A stretch of 64,000 bases of DNA from Schauerella aestuarii (GCF_009866805.1 NZ_SIZW01000040.1:186001-250000), one strand, 5' to 3'. Shown: positions 1 to 9,085, counted from the stretch's first letter. Translations and numbers: made by a program. The notes: generated by a model not told the origin, from the letters alone.

Positions 1-296
1 AACTCGGGCCGGAAGATATGGCCGAAGTCGCCGCGGAAGGCTATCGCAGCGTCATCATCAACCGTCCGGATTTTGAAGGCGGCCCCGATCAACCTACCGC
101 TGAAGCCGTGTCGAAAGCCGCGCGCGAAGCGGGCCTGGAAGTCGAGTACCAACCGGTACCGGGCAACGCGCTCACGATCGGCGACGCCATTCGCTTCGCC
201 GAAATCCTGAAGACCCTGCCGGGTCCGCATCTGGCGTATTGCCGTACGGGCACCCGCTGCACCAACCTGTTCGCCGCCGCCAAGCAGTTCATGTAA
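1..296 (+). CDS. DUF442/TIGR01244-type protein phosphatase-like protein (5' end cut by window)
   Basis: The reading frame is open from the left edge, so the true start lies outside the window; the first internal ATG is at 18. The C-terminal part carries a Cys-x5-Arg phosphatase-like loop (CRTGTRC) near the end, preceded by the typical strand IINRPDFEGG. These are hallmarks of the small tyrosine-phosphatase-fold family often annotated as 'TIGR01244 family sulfur transferase' or beta-lactamase hydrolase-like (Blh) N-domain. In that family such proteins often stand alone or are fused to a persulfide dioxygenase. The visible stop follows 145 bp ahead of the universal stress gene. The substrate is unknown. 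Confidence 0.75.
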   Translation, partial: LGPEDMAEVAAEGYRSVIINRPDFEGGPDQPTAEAVSKAAREAGLEVEYQPVPGNALTIGDAIRFAEILKTLPGPHLAYCRTGTRCTNLFAAAKQFM

Positions 297-440
297 GACG
301 GATGCCATCGCATCCCGCAGCATGATTTCTGCACCGGCATGACCTGGGTCAAGTCGCCCTCACATTGTGCATTGCGCGGATGTGTGCGACTTGACCGATT
401 TCATGTAGGATTTGGAACCTATTAAACAGGAGTTGGCGAC

Positions 441-905
441 ATGTTCAAGAAAATCCTGATCCCTACCGACGGTTCGCCGTTGTCGGCGCAGGCGGCCAAT
501 GCCGGCGTCACCTTTGCCCGTTCGATCGGCGCCGAAGTAGTCGCCCTGAACGTCACGCAACCGTTTGCCGCCACGATCGGCTTCGATGGGATGGCAGCGG
601 CTTACGCCATTACAGACGAAGACTACGAGAAGGCGGCCAGCGACCAGGCCGACAAGTATCTGAAGGATATCGTCGACCGTGCCCAGATCGCGGGCGTGAA
701 GGCCGAATACCGTGCCGTGTCCAACTTCAACGTGGCCGACGGCGTGGTGCAGGCCGCGCAGGAAGCCGGCTGCGATCTGATTTTCATCGGCAGTCATGGC
801 CGCAGCGGCTTATCGCGCTTGCTGTTGGGCAGCGTGACGGCCAAAGTGCTGTCGCTGGCCACGATGGGCGTGCTGGTGTATCGCGTGAAGGAAGACAAGA
901 AGTAA
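441..905 (+). CDS. Universal stress protein, UspA family
   Basis: A 154-residue single-domain Usp. The N-terminus (KKILIPTDGS) gives the first strand with its ATP-contacting Asp, and the C-terminal motif GSHGRSGLSRLLLGS matches the G-2x-G-9x-G-(S/T) nucleotide-binding signature, so it probably binds ATP. An AGGAG ribosome site lies about 8 bp before the ATG at 441. It is monocistronic, with a hairpin plus T-run after it. Usp proteins are cytoplasmic and usually induced by growth arrest or low oxygen. The neighbouring fds operon suggests use under respiratory or redox stress, but that is inference. Confidence 0.93.
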   Translation: MFKKILIPTDGSPLSAQAANAGVTFARSIGAEVVALNVTQPFAATIGFDGMAAAYAITDEDYEKAASDQADKYLKDIVDRAQIAGVKAEYRAVSNFNVADGVVQAAQEAGCDLIFIGSHGRSGLSRLLLGSVTAKVLSLATMGVLVYRVKEDKK

Positions 906-964
906 TCGCCCGGCCTGCGCACCCTGCGCATCGCCGAGCGAGCGGCGTACAGACCCGCCGCCAT

Positions 965-1002
965 CCCCACCCGTCCCGTGCGACGCGTGGGGATATTTTT
1001 TA
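965..1002 (+). terminator. Possible intrinsic terminator after the universal stress gene
   Basis: Short inverted repeat CCCCAC (965-970) and GTGGGG (987-992), followed by an AT/T-rich run to 1002. The stem is only 6 bp with a 16-nt loop, so the call is weak. It sits between two convergent genes, where a terminator is expected. Confidence 0.4.
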
Positions 1003-2703
1003 CTGAAACAACACCACTGCCTTTTGCAGCGTGATCCACACGCCCCAGGCCAGCGGAATCACCACGCAGGCCCATGCTGCAATGACCAGTGCTTGCGGGG
1101 TTTGCGAGATCGCCGCCGTGCCGGCACCGGCACCCGTCACACTGATGCCCGATCGCGTATCGCGTACTTCGGCGGCCGAGGCGCGCTCGTGCGCCAGCGC
1201 TTTTTCGCGCGCCAGTTCCTCGTCGGTCATGAAGTATTTAGGGTTGACCGGACGGATCGCAAGGTTGCACAAAAAGCCCACGACCAGCATGCCCGCGAGA
1301 ATGTACATGGTGATGTCGTACACCTGCGCGCGCGGCACGCCATGGTTGAGTTGATACTCGCGGATGTAATTGACGAGCACCGGGCCGAAGATGCCGGCTG
1401 CCGACCACGCGGTCAGCAGGCGGCCGTGAATGGCGCCCACCATCTGTGTGCCGAACAGGTCGGCAAGATAGGCCGGCACCGTGGCGAAGCCGCCGCCGTA
1501 CATCGACAGAATCACGCAGAACGCGGCCACGAAGAGCGCGAGCTGACCAGTGTGCGCCGTCCAGGGAATGGCCGCGTAGAGAATGAAGCCCAGCACGAAG
1601 AAGATCAGGTAGGTGAGCTTGCGTCCAAGCTTGTCGGACATGCTGGCCCAGAAGAAGCGGCCGCCGATGTTGAACAAGCTGATCAGCCCGGTAAAGCCGG
1701 CAGCGATGGCGGCGATGGCGCCCAGTTGCTGCGGATTCAATGCCGTGAATGCCACGCCCGGTTCACCGATCAGCCGGCCGCCGAATACCTCCTGCAGCAG
1801 CGGCGATGCCATGCCCAGGATGCCGATGCCTGCGGTCACGTTCAAGCACAGCACCAGCCACACCAGCCAGAACTGCGGAATGCCCCACACGCGCTTCACA
1901 TGCACGTGGCCTTTGGTGATCATGGCGTTTTGCGCCTGACTGGGCGGGGGCGTCCAGCCCGCCGGCTTCCAACCGGTGACCGGTACGCGGTAGCCCATCG
2001 CGCCCGACATCATGAAGGCGAAGTAGATGATGGCCATGGTGAGAAACGTTTGCCACACGCCGGTGGTACCCGGCGTGGCGTAATGGCGCATCAACATGTC
2101 GGCCAAAGGCGCGCCGATCATCGCACCGCCGCCGAAGCCCATGATGGCCATGCCGGTGGCCATGCCGCGGCGATCCGGAAACCACTTGATCAGCGTACTC
2201 ACCGGCGAGATGTAGCCCAGCCCGAGCCCGATGCCGCCGATCACCCCGGACCCCAGCCACAGCATCCACATCTGATGCAGGTAAATGCCCAGCGCCGAAA
2301 TCACCAGCCCGCCGCACCAGCACACGGCCGAGACCACGCCGGCCTTGCGCGGGCCGGCGCGTTCGAGCCAGCCGCCCCACAGCGCGGCCGAGCATCCAAG
2401 CAGCACAAAGAAGAGGGTGTACATCCAGCCCATCGTCGAGATGCGCCAATTGCAGTCGGTCGCAAACAGTTCGGTAAACACGCTCATCGTGTTGGGACAC
2501 GTCATCGCGCCCGCGCCTGCCGCCTTGGACAATGGCAACCAGAACACCGAGAACCCGTAGGCCATCCCGATGCAAAGGTGAATCGCCAGCGCCGCCGGCG
2601 GCACCAGCCAACGGTTAAAGCCCGGTCCTGCAATCGTGCGTTCCTTGCTCAGAAGTCCGGGTCGCGCGCCCGGATAGTCAAGCGTCGATGTGGCCGTATT
2701 CAT
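1000..2703 (-). CDS. OFA-family MFS transporter (formate/oxalate type) with C-terminal small-subunit-like helix
   Basis: A 567-residue major facilitator protein with about 12 membrane segments, and segments such as AIHLCIGMAYGFSVFWLPLS characteristic of the oxalate:formate antiporter (OFA) family. An extended loop between the first two helices contains two Cys. The last 32 residues (about 536-567) form one more hydrophobic helix resembling the separately encoded 'MFS transporter small subunit' peptide that follows OFA genes elsewhere; here it is in frame with the transporter. A GAGGAGA ribosome site precedes the ATG. It lies 38 bp downstream of fdsD on the same strand, so formate or another small carboxylate is the likely substrate (inference from context). 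Confidence 0.85.
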   Translation of the reverse strand: MNTATSTLDYPGARPGLLSKERTIAGPGFNRWLVPPAALAIHLCIGMAYGFSVFWLPLSKAAGAGAMTCPNTMSVFTELFATDCNWRISTMGWMYTLFFVLLGCSAALWGGWLERAGPRKAGVVSAVCWCGGLVISALGIYLHQMWMLWLGSGVIGGIGLGLGYISPVSTLIKWFPDRRGMATGMAIMGFGGGAMIGAPLADMLMRHYATPGTTGVWQTFLTMAIIYFAFMMSGAMGYRVPVTGWKPAGWTPPPSQAQNAMITKGHVHVKRVWGIPQFWLVWLVLCLNVTAGIGILGMASPLLQEVFGGRLIGEPGVAFTALNPQQLGAIAAIAAGFTGLISLFNIGGRFFWASMSDKLGRKLTYLIFFVLGFILYAAIPWTAHTGQLALFVAAFCVILSMYGGGFATVPAYLADLFGTQMVGAIHGRLLTAWSAAGIFGPVLVNYIREYQLNHGVPRAQVYDITMYILAGMLVVGFLCNLAIRPVNPKYFMTDEELAREKALAHERASAAEVRDTRSGISVTGAGAGTAAISQTPQALVIAAWACVVIPLAWGVWITLQKAVVLFQ

Positions 2704-2741
2704 GAAGTCTCCTCGTTGGCGGGATTTTTTTCTACTGCGTA

Positions 2742-2999
2742 CTACGCCGTCGCGGCGGCTGGGGTCAGCCGCGCGCGATGTTGGGTGACCGCCTCGAGCA
2801 CGATCGGGGCGAGGGTGATCTCGTCGCTCACGCCATCGGGGTGTGCCGATAGGTAGCTCAACAGTTCGCGCCGCATGCGCGGCTCCCAGAACTTGTGGAT
2901 GTGGTTGGCCACGCCTTCGAGGGCTTCCTCGCGATCGGGGAGCGCATCGAAGAAATCGCCGATGCGATTGGCCATGCGAATCAGATTGGCGTTGTTCAT
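2742..2999 (-). CDS. fdsD: Formate dehydrogenase subunit delta
   Basis: An 85-residue protein starting MNNANLIRMANRIGDFF. This N-terminus and the later HKFWEPRMRREL segment are typical of the small delta subunit of soluble NAD-linked formate dehydrogenases. The frame stays open upstream, but the ATG at 2999 gives the family's normal length and avoids overlap with fdhD. In characterised systems (Rhodobacter, Cupriavidus) FdsD helps assemble or stabilise the FdsABG complex. It is the last dehydrogenase gene before the transporter, matching the usual fdsGBA-CD order. Confidence 0.9.
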   Translation of the reverse strand: MNNANLIRMANRIGDFFDALPDREEALEGVANHIHKFWEPRMRRELLSYLSAHPDGVSDEITLAPIVLEAVTQHRARLTPAAATA

Positions 3000-3012
3000 G
3001 GTGCGTGGGCGC

Positions 3013-3846
3013 TCAGTCGGGAAGGCGTTGCGGGTGGGTGTAAAGCGTGGCGTCGTCGCCGCGCACGAAGCCGGCCAGCGTGACGCCGCTGGTCTGCGCC
3101 AGGCGAACGGCCAGCCCCGTCGGTGCCGAGACCGCCGCCAGAATCGGGCAACCGGCCGAAGCGGTTTTCTGCACCATCTCGAAGCTCGCGCGGCTGGATA
3201 CCAAGAAGGCACCGGCGCCGGCGGCCGTGCCTTCGCGGGCCAGCGCGCCGATCAGTTTATCGAGCGCGTTGTGCCGGCCGACGTCTTCGCGCACGGCATG
3301 GAGCGCGCCTTGCGCCGTCATCCATGCCGCCGCATGAGTGGCACCGGTGGCGCCGTGCAAGGCCTGCGCGCGGCGCATGGCGTGCATGCCCGCCAGCAGA
3401 TCGGCCAGCCGCATGACGGTCTCGGCGGTGACGGGTGCGACCGGGCGCAGCACCTCAGGCAGCGTTTCCACACCGCACAGCCCGCACCCCGTGCGGCCCG
3501 ACAATGCGCGCCGCCGCGTCTTCAGCCGGGCCATGCAGGCACTGGCGATCTCGATGTCGATCACCACGCCGTCGTCGCTCACATTGAGGACGATATCGCG
3601 CACATCGCGCGCGGCCTCCACGATCCCTTCAGTGAGCGAGAAACCCACCGCGAAATCTTCCAGATCGGTGGGCGATGCAAGCATCGTCGCGTGGCTGATG
3701 CCGTTGTAGGCCAGCGCGACAGGCGTCTCTTCGGCCAGCACATCCTGCTCGCTGGCCGGCGCGCGCTGCCCGCCGCGTATCCGCATCACATCGGCGGCAA
3801 CGCGGTCGGCGGGCAAGCGGTCGAGATCGAGATCGGTGGTGTCCAT
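3013..3846 (-). CDS. fdhD: Formate dehydrogenase accessory sulfurtransferase FdhD
   Basis: A 277-residue FdhD/FdsC. The conserved CGLCG motif is present at Cys121 and Cys124, the residues that in E. coli FdhD take persulfide sulfur from IscS and pass it to the bis-MGD cofactor. Segments such as TEGIV and EDVGRHNALDKLIG are also diagnostic. It begins 8 bp after the fdsA stop, so it is co-transcribed with its client enzyme. In fds operons this position is called fdsC. It acts in the cytoplasm and is required for formate dehydrogenase activity rather than for its stability. Confidence 0.95.
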   Translation of the reverse strand: MDTTDLDLDRLPADRVAADVMRIRGGQRAPASEQDVLAEETPVALAYNGISHATMLASPTDLEDFAVGFSLTEGIVEAARDVRDIVLNVSDDGVVIDIEIASACMARLKTRRRALSGRTGCGLCGVETLPEVLRPVAPVTAETVMRLADLLAGMHAMRRAQALHGATGATHAAAWMTAQGALHAVREDVGRHNALDKLIGALAREGTAAGAGAFLVSSRASFEMVQKTASAGCPILAAVSAPTGLAVRLAQTSGVTLAGFVRGDDATLYTHPQRLPD

Positions 3847-3854
3847 GCCGCAGT

Positions 3855-6746
3855 TTACTTTCCCGTGACGGTGGCCACCGCAGGCGCGACGTCAGTTTCG
3901 CGGGCACGTTCGCGCAGCAGCTGATCCTGGATCGTGGCAAAGCGCGACCATTGCCGTTGCCAATCGGAAGGTTGCGTCACTCGCATCAACTGCACGGCCG
4001 TCACCTTGTATTCCGGGCAGTTGGTGGCCCAGTCCGAATTGTCGGTGGTGACCACGTTGGCGCCCGATTCGGGAAAGTGGAAGGTGGTGTAGACCACGCC
4101 CGGCTGCACGCGGTCGGTCACGAGCGCACGCAATACGGTTTCGCCGGCGCGGCTTTGCACGCCCACCCAGTCGCCTTGTACGATGCCGCGGTCTTCCGCA
4201 TCCTGCGGATGCAGTTCCAGCACATCTTCGCTGTGCCACATCACGTTGGGGGTGCGCCGGGTTTGCGCGCCCACGTTGTATTGCGACAGGATGCGGCCGG
4301 TGGTGAGCAGCAGCGGATACTTGCGCGTGCTGCGCTCATCGCTGGGCACGTACTTCGTGATCATGAACTTGCCCTTGCCGCGCACGAAAGAGTCGATGTG
4401 CATGATGGGCGTGCCTTCCGGCGCATCGTCGTTGCAGGGCCATTGCAGGCTGCCCAGGCGGTCGAGCTTTTCGTACGAGACGCCTGCGAACGTGGGCGTG
4501 AGCCGCGCGATCTCTTCCATGATTTCACGCGGATGCGTGTAGGGCATGGCGTAGCCCAGCGCATTCGACAGGGCGGCCGTCACTTCCCAATCGGCCATGC
4601 CGTTCTTGGGCTCCATCACCTTGCGCACGCGCGAGATCCGGCGCTCGGCGTTCGTGAATGTGCCGTCCTTTTCGAGGAACGACGAGCCCGGCAGGAACAC
4701 GTGGGCGTACTTGGCCGTTTCGTTCAGGAAGAGATCCTGCACCACGATGCATTCCATCGCCGCCAGCGCAGCGGCCACATGCTGGGTATTGGGATCGGAC
4801 TGAACGATGTCTTCGCCCTGGCAATACAAGCCCTTGAACGTGCCGCCCAGGGCGGCTTCGAACATGTTTGGAATGCGCAAACCCGGCTCGGGCTGGATCG
4901 TCACGCCCCAGGCCGATTCGAACTGGGCGCGCACCACGTTGTCCGAAATATGGCGATAGCCCGGCAGTTCGTGCGGGAACGAACCCATGTCGCATGAGCC
5001 CTGCACGTTGTTCTGACCGCGCAGGGGATTCACGCCCACACCCTCGCGGCCGACATTGCCGGTGGCCATCGCAAGATTGGCGATGCCCATCACGGTGGTC
5101 GAGCCCTGACTGTGCTCGGTTACGCCCAAGCCGTAATAGATGGCGCCATTGCCGTGCGTGGCGTAAAGCCGCGCGGCGCCACGCACCTGGTCGGCCGGTA
5201 CGCCGGTAATCTCGGCCGTGGCCTCGGGCGATTGCTCGGGGCGCGATACGAATTCTCGCCATTCGTTGAAGGCTTTGGTATCGCAACGTTCCGCCACGTA
5301 GGTCTCGTCGATCAAGCCTTCGGTCGCGATCACATGGGCGAGCGCCGCCAGCAGGGCCACGTTGGTGCCGGGGCGAACCTGCAAGTGATAGTCGGCCTTG
5401 ATGTGCGGCGAGTTGACGAGTTCGATGCGGCGCGGATCGATCACGATCAGGCGTGCGCCTTGACGCAGGCGCTTCTTCAGGCGCGACGCGAACACCGGGT
5501 GACCGCTGCTGGGATTGGCGCCCATCACGATGACCACATCGCTATGCATCACCGAATCGAACGTTTGCGTGCCGGCCGATTCGCCCAGCGTTTGCTTCAA
5601 CCCGTAGCCGGTGGGCGAATGGCATACGCGGGCGCAGGTGTCGACATTATTGGTGCCGAAGGCGGCGCGCACGAGCTTTTGCACCAGCCACGTTTCCTCG
5701 TTCGTGCAGCGCGACGATGTGATGCCGCCGATGGCGTCACGGCCGTGTTTGCCCTGGATGCGGCGAAATTCGGATGCCGCATACGTGAGCGCTTCGTCCC
5801 ACGACACCTCCTGCCACGGATCGGAGATTCGCTTGCGGATCATCGGATTGAGCACCCGCTCCTTGTGGGTGGTGTAGCCCCAGGCAAAGCGGCCTTTCAC
5901 GCAGGAATGACCGCGATTGGCCTGGCCGTCTTTCCACGGCACCATCCGCACCACTTCCTGGCCCTTCATCTCGGCCTTGAAGCCGCAGCCCACGCCGCAG
6001 TATGCACAGGTGGTGATCACCGAATGTTCGGCCTGGCCCATCATGATGACGGTCTTTTCCTGCAAGGTGGACGTGGGGCACGCCTGCACACAGGCGCCGC
6101 ACGACACGCATTCGCTGTCCATGAACGATTCGTTCTGGCCCGGCGACACCCGGGCGTCGAAACCCCGGCCCGAGATCGTCAACGCAAACGTGCCCTGCGT
6201 TTCTTCGCACGCGCGCACACAGCGATTGCAGACGATGCACTTGGACGCGTCGAAGGAAAAGTAGGGATTGGAATCGTCGGTGGCAGCGTGCAGATGATTC
6301 TTGCCGTCGTAGCCATAACGCACATTGCGCAGGCCCACCACGCCCGCCATATCCTGCAATTCGCAATCGCCGTTCGCCGGACAGGTAAGGCAATCCAGCG
6401 GATGATCGGAGATGTACAACTCCATTACGCCGCGCCGCAGATCGTGCAGTTTGGGCGTTTCGGTGCGCACCACCATGCCGGCTTCGACGGGCGTGGTGCA
6501 TGAAGCCGGGTAGCCGCGTTTGCCCTCGATCTCGACCAGGCACAATCGGCAGGAGCCGAACGGCTCGAGACTATCGCTCGCACAGAGCTTCGGGATATTG
6601 ATGCCCCACTCGGCGGCCGCCCGCATCACCGATGTGCCCTCGGGCACGGTGACCGCGTACCCATCGATGGTGAGCGTCACGGTGGCTTCCGACAGGCGCG
6701 CGGGGGTGCCGTAATCGCGCTCGCGCTTCACAACGGTTTCAAGCAT
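3855..6746 (-). CDS. fdsA: NAD-dependent formate dehydrogenase, molybdenum catalytic subunit alpha
   Basis: A 963-residue catalytic subunit that oxidises formate to CO2. Domains in order: a 2Fe-2S ferredoxin-like domain (Cys55, 66, 69, 83); a NuoG-like His/Cys cluster region (about 101-128); two 4Fe-4S motifs (about 170-180 and 213-223); a further 4Fe-4S motif CAYCGVGC (247-254); then the bis-MGD domain. CARVCHSP places the presumed Mo-ligand Cys at 375 next to His376, so the enzyme is Cys-type, not selenocysteine. A GGAGAG ribosome site precedes the ATG. It works with FdsB (NADH site) and FdsG. Confidence 0.97.
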   Translation of the reverse strand: MLETVVKRERDYGTPARLSEATVTLTIDGYAVTVPEGTSVMRAAAEWGINIPKLCASDSLEPFGSCRLCLVEIEGKRGYPASCTTPVEAGMVVRTETPKLHDLRRGVMELYISDHPLDCLTCPANGDCELQDMAGVVGLRNVRYGYDGKNHLHAATDDSNPYFSFDASKCIVCNRCVRACEETQGTFALTISGRGFDARVSPGQNESFMDSECVSCGACVQACPTSTLQEKTVIMMGQAEHSVITTCAYCGVGCGFKAEMKGQEVVRMVPWKDGQANRGHSCVKGRFAWGYTTHKERVLNPMIRKRISDPWQEVSWDEALTYAASEFRRIQGKHGRDAIGGITSSRCTNEETWLVQKLVRAAFGTNNVDTCARVCHSPTGYGLKQTLGESAGTQTFDSVMHSDVVIVMGANPSSGHPVFASRLKKRLRQGARLIVIDPRRIELVNSPHIKADYHLQVRPGTNVALLAALAHVIATEGLIDETYVAERCDTKAFNEWREFVSRPEQSPEATAEITGVPADQVRGAARLYATHGNGAIYYGLGVTEHSQGSTTVMGIANLAMATGNVGREGVGVNPLRGQNNVQGSCDMGSFPHELPGYRHISDNVVRAQFESAWGVTIQPEPGLRIPNMFEAALGGTFKGLYCQGEDIVQSDPNTQHVAAALAAMECIVVQDLFLNETAKYAHVFLPGSSFLEKDGTFTNAERRISRVRKVMEPKNGMADWEVTAALSNALGYAMPYTHPREIMEEIARLTPTFAGVSYEKLDRLGSLQWPCNDDAPEGTPIMHIDSFVRGKGKFMITKYVPSDERSTRKYPLLLTTGRILSQYNVGAQTRRTPNVMWHSEDVLELHPQDAEDRGIVQGDWVGVQSRAGETVLRALVTDRVQPGVVYTTFHFPESGANVVTTDNSDWATNCPEYKVTAVQLMRVTQPSDWQRQWSRFATIQDQLLRERARETDVAPAVATVTGK

Positions 6747-6763
6747 GGTGCTCTCCGTAAGCG

Positions 6764-8350
6764 TTATGCCGCGTGCGTCGCGGTCTGGGGTGACGATGCG
6801 TGGGACGCGCCGCCGCCGAAGTCTTCAGGGAAATGATCGAGGGCCGACAAGACCGGATAGGGCGTCATCCCGCCCATCGCGCACAGCGAGCCACCCATCA
6901 TCGTGTCGCACAGGTCGCGCAGCAGATGGATCTGTTGCTCGCGTTGCGGCCCGCCGGCAGCGATCTTCTCGATGGTCTCGACCCCGCGGGTCGCACCGAT
7001 ACGACAGGGCGTGCATTTGCCGCACGATTCGATCGCGCAGAACGCCATCGCATAGCGCGCCATGCGCGCCATATCCACCGTGTCGTCGAAGGCCACGATG
7101 CCGCCATGGCCGATCATGGCGCCGATCTTCACGTACGACTCGTAGTCCATCGGCGCATCCCATTGCGCCGCCGGCAGGTACGCGCCGAGCGGCCCACCCA
7201 CTTGCACCGCGCGCAGCGGACGCCCCGAGGCACTGCCGCCACCGAAGGTGTCGATCAGCGTGCGCAGCGTGACGCCGAAGGCCTTCTCGACGAGGCCGCC
7301 TTGCCGCAGATTGCCGGCCAGCTGAAACGGCAGCGTGCCCTGCGAGCGGCCGACGCCGAAGTCGCGATAACGCTCGGCACCGTGCGCAAGAATAGTGGGC
7401 ACGCTGGCCAGGGTGATGACGTTATTGATCACGGTGGGGCAACCGAATAGGCCCGCGATGGCCGGTAACGGCGGCTTGGCGCGCACGACGCCCCGTTTGC
7501 CTTCAAGGCTTTCGAGCAGTGACGTTTCTTCGCCGCAGATATAGGCACCCGCACCCACGCGCACATCCATGTCGAAGCGACGGCCGCTGGCTGCGATATC
7601 GACGCCAAGCCAGCCGGTGGCGCGCGCGGCATCGATGGCGGCCTGCATGGCGGCGATCGCGTGCGGGTACTCCGAGCGGATATAAACAAAGCCCTGCGTG
7701 GCGCCCGTGGCAATGCCGGCGATGGTCATTCCCTCGATCAGCGTGAACGGATCGCCTTCCATCAACAACCGATCGGCGAACGTGCCCGAGTCGCCTTCGT
7801 CGGCATTGCAGACGATATATTTGCGTGCGCCGGCAGCCGACGCGACCGTTTTCCATTTGATTCCCGCAGGGAACGCGGCGCCACCCCGGCCACGCAGGCC
7901 GGAGGTCGTGATAGCGGCTACGACATCGTCGGGCGACATCGCCAGCGCGGCGCGCAACCCGGCGTAGCCGTCGTGGGCCACGTAGTCTTCAACCGAACGC
8001 GGATCGACGATGCCCACACGAGCGAAGGTGAGGCGTTCCTGCTGCGCCAGATACGGTATGGCTTCGGTCAACCCGTGCGCCAGCGGATGGGCGCCGCCGT
8101 TGAGCCAGCCGGCATCGAACAGGCCGGGCACGTCTTCCGGGGCCACGGGGCCGTAGGCGATGCGGCCTTGCGGGGTGGCGATCTCGACCATGGGTTCGAG
8201 CCACAGCAGGCCGCGCGAGCCGTTGCGAATGATGCGAACGTTTTGGCCCCGGGCTGTGGCCTCATGGGCGATCGCTTGGACGACGGCATCGGCGTCCACC
8301 GCCAATGCAGCGGCGTCTCGCGGCACGTAGAGAATGAAGGGCGCGCTCAT
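6764..8350 (-). CDS. fdsB: NAD-dependent formate dehydrogenase, diaphorase subunit beta
   Basis: A 528-residue NuoF-like subunit that takes electrons from FdsA and reduces NAD+. The first ~130 residues form a thioredoxin-like extension usual in FdsB. The NADH/FMN motif GLRGRGGAAFPAG and CGEETSLLESLEGKRG follow, and the 4Fe-4S ligand region is ESCGKCTPCRIG. The ATG at 8350 overlaps the fdsG stop by 4 bp, which fixes the start and indicates translational coupling. The frame continues open upstream, but that part only shadows fdsG. Confidence 0.96.
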   Translation of the reverse strand: MSAPFILYVPRDAAALAVDADAVVQAIAHEATARGQNVRIIRNGSRGLLWLEPMVEIATPQGRIAYGPVAPEDVPGLFDAGWLNGGAHPLAHGLTEAIPYLAQQERLTFARVGIVDPRSVEDYVAHDGYAGLRAALAMSPDDVVAAITTSGLRGRGGAAFPAGIKWKTVASAAGARKYIVCNADEGDSGTFADRLLMEGDPFTLIEGMTIAGIATGATQGFVYIRSEYPHAIAAMQAAIDAARATGWLGVDIAASGRRFDMDVRVGAGAYICGEETSLLESLEGKRGVVRAKPPLPAIAGLFGCPTVINNVITLASVPTILAHGAERYRDFGVGRSQGTLPFQLAGNLRQGGLVEKAFGVTLRTLIDTFGGGSASGRPLRAVQVGGPLGAYLPAAQWDAPMDYESYVKIGAMIGHGGIVAFDDTVDMARMARYAMAFCAIESCGKCTPCRIGATRGVETIEKIAAGGPQREQQIHLLRDLCDTMMGGSLCAMGGMTPYPVLSALDHFPEDFGGGASHASSPQTATHAA

Positions 8351-8997
8351 GCTGAAGCCTCCGAGTTGCCTGACGCAGCGGTGGGATGGACCGTCGGTGC
8401 AGCAAAGGGCGGTTGGTCGTTGCCCGCCGTAGCGGTCGACGGCGTGTCGCGCTGTCCGCCCATGGCGGCTGCTGGAGGCGAGGCGTTTGCCGCTGCTGCC
8501 GCCGCCACTGCATTTGCCACCAGGCGATCGAAACGCGCCGGCGTGATGCGCGCGTAGGGCTGACCATCGATCATCATCGACGGCGATTGCGCACACAGGC
8601 CCAGGCAATACACGGATTCGAGCGTGTAGCGGCCATCGTCGGTGGTGGTGTTGAAGGCGCACCCAAGGCGGGCTTCGGCATGCGCCGCAATGGCTTCGCC
8701 GCCGCGCGATTGGCACGACTCGGCGCGGCACACCTCGATCACATGATCGCCGGGCGGGGCCGTGCGAAAGTGCGGATAGAACGTAATCACGCCATGCACT
8801 TCGGCGCGCGACAGATTGAGCGCCTCGGCCAGCGTCCCCACAGTTTCGGGCGGAATGCATCGCAAGCGGTGCTGGATGGCATGCAGGATGGGCAATAGCG
8901 GGCCCGGGGTGTCGCGGTGCTGGGCGATGGCTTCGCGAGCCACTGCAATTGCCGGGCTACAGGACGGGGCCGCAAGCGGCACTACGCGCGTCTCCAT
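8347..8997 (-). CDS. fdsG: NAD-dependent formate dehydrogenase, 2Fe-2S subunit gamma
   Basis: A 216-residue NuoE-like protein. Cys90, Cys95, Cys131 and Cys135 form the thioredoxin-fold 2Fe-2S site (motifs CRAESC and CLGLC). It is the first gene of the fds operon, with a good AAGGAG ribosome site before the ATG at 8997. After about residue 158 there is an extra ~58-residue Ala/Pro/Thr-rich tail that the usual ~160-residue family members lack; it looks disordered. The subunit passes electrons between FdsA and FdsB. Confidence 0.95.
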   Translation of the reverse strand: METRVVPLAAPSCSPAIAVAREAIAQHRDTPGPLLPILHAIQHRLRCIPPETVGTLAEALNLSRAEVHGVITFYPHFRTAPPGDHVIEVCRAESCQSRGGEAIAAHAEARLGCAFNTTTDDGRYTLESVYCLGLCAQSPSMMIDGQPYARITPARFDRLVANAVAAAAAANASPPAAAMGGQRDTPSTATAGNDQPPFAAPTVHPTAASGNSEASA

Positions 8998-9059
8998 CGC
9001 GTATCTCCTTATGTCTCTGCCGGCTTGTGCCGGCTTGTCGTCTTGGCCATCCGGTCTTG

Positions 9060-9085
9060 TTTATATGCAAAACTAAGCATATAAA
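9060..9085. promoter_or_regulatory. Perfect inverted repeat in the fdsG/regulator divergent promoter region
   Basis: TTTATATGC (9060-9068) and GCATATAAA (9077-9085) are perfect complements separated by 8 bp, centred about 75 bp from the fdsG start and about 88 bp from the regulator start. It is AT-rich in a GC-rich region and has the size of a dimeric HTH operator. The most likely binder is the adjacent ModE/LysR-like regulator, which would control both directions. The TATAT/ATATA core recalls ModE boxes, but the spacing and flanks differ. Confidence 0.55.

Noticed and set aside
387-430. FNR-like box (TTGAC-N4-TTCAT) before the universal stress gene
   Set aside because: The second half-site does not match the ATCAA consensus, and no proper -10 box fits.
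1024-2856. Long plus-strand open frame opposite the OFA transporter
   Set aside because: Composition (His/Arg/Ala/Gln) and lack of any domain show it is antisense of the transporter.
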